In this document: piece after piece, positions 63,290 to 64,000 of the stretch
How positions within the stretch are numbered: position 1 is the stretch's first letter
Layout of the letters: every line of letters starts with the position of its first letter
Origin: Flavobacterium ginsenosidimutans
GTDB taxonomy: Bacteria; Bacteroidota; Bacteroidia; Flavobacteriales; Flavobacteriaceae
Assembly: GCF_003254625.1 (NCBI RefSeq)
Contig: NZ_QJRJ01000080.1
Span: 62,001-126,000, forward strand
Direction: 5' to 3'
DNA: 64,000 nucleotides
Position numbers and translations under genes: made by a program
Notes under the pieces: model-generated
Database searches by the model: none
Told to the model about the DNA's origin: nothing
Seen by the model: the letters and a program-made list of their open reading frames with translations, nothing else

Positions 63290-63763
63290 CTATTTTTCTG
63301 TATTTGCATCCAATAAAACGGCCAATTGAATGCAAGGCGAATCAGAACGATTGCTCCAAGCATGATTGGTTCCTCGCTGAATTACAATATCTCCAGCTTT
63401 CAGTAAAGTTTCTTCTTCATCGACAATCAAGTAAATTTCTCCCGAAATAATAATGATATAATCTAAAGTATCTGTCTGATGCATTAAAGGATGCGGCTCT
63501 CCCTCTGAAGCTATCACACCTAAATCTTTATCGGGCGGAATCTGGACATAACGAAAATAACTTCCGTTTTTTGGTGTGTTTGGAAAAGCGGTATTTTCTA
63601 TAACTTTTTCTTCAAATTTTGCTGGTGTCGAATCTGTTGACCAAATATCAGAAATAATTAATCCTGGAAAATGTTCTGATACATTGGTAACAATTTCATC
63701 TTGTTCTATAATTGATTTTCCGTTTCGTAAACCCGTTACGACTCTTCTTGGAATTGTTTTCAT
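63290..63763 (-). CDS. Cupin-domain protein
   Basis: 157 aa. The C-terminal half is a single small cupin barrel: HPLMHQTDTLDYIIIISGEI, YLIVDEEETLLKAGDIVIQR and GTNHAWSNRSDSPCIQLAVL. Metal-binding residues of the usual two motifs can be placed on H (HQTDTLDY), E (SGEI) and the later H (NHAW). The N-terminal half (VVTGLRNGKSIIEQDEIVTN) matches a family of cupins found near dehydrogenases and degradative genes. Substrate unknown. Confidence 0.82.
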   Translation of the reverse strand: MKTIPRRVVTGLRNGKSIIEQDEIVTNVSEHFPGLIISDIWSTDSTPAKFEEKVIENTAFPNTPKNGSYFRYVQIPPDKDLGVIASEGEPHPLMHQTDTLDYIIIISGEIYLIVDEEETLLKAGDIVIQRGTNHAWSNRSDSPCIQLAVLLDANTEK

Positions 63764-63826
63764 ATTGCATGTATTGGCATTATTTTTTTTTTTACCGATA
63801 AGATATGCCTACGGAATATTAGTTAC

Positions 63827-64000
63827 TTAATCTAACTTAAACCATTCGGTAACTTCTCTTTCGATATTGTCTTTAATTTTTGGGTTTTCAAATTCATTTG
63901 AAGCGGGATTATATTCGTAATCTTTCTTCCATTTTTTATAATTCAAGGCAACTTTTTCAATGGCATCACAGATATAAAAAAGCTCTTCATTTGTCATTAT
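63827..64000 (-). CDS. Class V aminotransferase-like protein, C-terminal fragment
   Basis: The frame is open to the window edge; only the last 57 residues or so are seen. MTNEELFYICDAIEKVALNY, KKWKKDYEYNPASNEFENP and EWFKLD resemble the C-terminal end of Bacteroidota class V-fold PLP-dependent aminotransferases, where 'M(T)xDELxYIxDAI..IA.N..KW..DY.YN..TNEFEH' closes the small domain. The catalytic lysine is outside the window. The ATG at 63997 is most likely internal. Confidence 0.65.
   Translation of the reverse strand: MMTNEELFYICDAIEKVALNYKKWKKDYEYNPASNEFENPKIKDNIEREVTEWFKLD

Overview
The window looks like a chromosomal segment of a Flavobacterium-type member of the Bacteroidota. The evidence is strong AT richness, a tmRNA with a GENNYALAA-type tag, a SusC/SusD pair with an ECF sigma/FecR switch, a type IX secretion sorting domain, an UpxY-type antiterminator, and TAnnTTTG-like -7 boxes instead of E. 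coli promoters. Most genes lie on the minus strand. I saw no rRNA or ordinary tRNA gene, no insertion sequence and no CRISPR array.

Layout. (1) 1-1020: the tail of a serine hydrolase gene, a heptamer-periodic intergenic region, and tmRNA with its promoter and terminator. (2) 1020-11088, minus strand: ECF sigma factor, FecR anti-sigma factor, SusC with an N-terminal STN signalling domain, SusD, a large secreted zinc metalloprotease and a DUF3347 protein. This is a nutrient-sensing uptake locus, most simply read as peptide or protein scavenging. A long nested inverted repeat sits between fecR and susC. (3) 11325-14365: an MFS exporter, a DUF763 protein and an orphan protein. (4) 15020-40210, minus strand: about 25 kb of exopolysaccharide/capsule genes. 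It holds the GDP-fucose and UDP-glucuronate/UDP-xylose pathways, about nine glycosyltransferases, three hexapeptide acyltransferases, Wzx, Wzy, Wza, Wzc, VanZ and a WcaJ-type initiating transferase. A divergent UpxY antiterminator and two paralogous small XRE regulators follow at 40832-41907. (5) 42428-45865, minus strand: a secreted three-gene operon of a T9SS-sorted small protein, a tail-fibre-like protein and a beta-helix (pectate-lyase-3-like) protein.

(6) 46735-56894, plus strand: a compact assembly line of two megasynthases plus a dedicated phosphopantetheinyl transferase. The order is A-PCP-KS-AT-ACP, then C-A-PCP-TE, then Sfp-type PPTase. Both adenylation domains give glycine-like specificity codes (DILQCGMIWK and DILQCGVVWK by my manual alignment), the AT looks malonyl-specific, and there are no reductive domains. 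I predict a very small Gly-malonate-Gly product that could be released as an acid or cyclised, for example to a tetramic acid. This is the most interesting system in the window. (7) 56969-63763, minus strand: an AI-2E family transporter, an ion channel, an EmrB/EmrA/TolC-type tripartite exporter that could export the product, and a cupin protein. The window ends in the C-terminal part of a class V aminotransferase.

Repeats and structures worth attention: a 24-nt direct repeat with a palindromic core at 21227-21250 and 40537-40560, bracketing the variable part of the polysaccharide cluster; a predicted three-way-junction element at 14877-14960; the nested inverted repeat at 9074-9152; a 10-copy heptamer array at 58145-58214; and a near-perfect 26-nt palindrome upstream of the exporter at 63157-63182. 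Several starts were placed by reading the start codon directly. Three genes seem to need TTG or GTG (23033, 35070, 45865), while others were moved to a downstream ATG.
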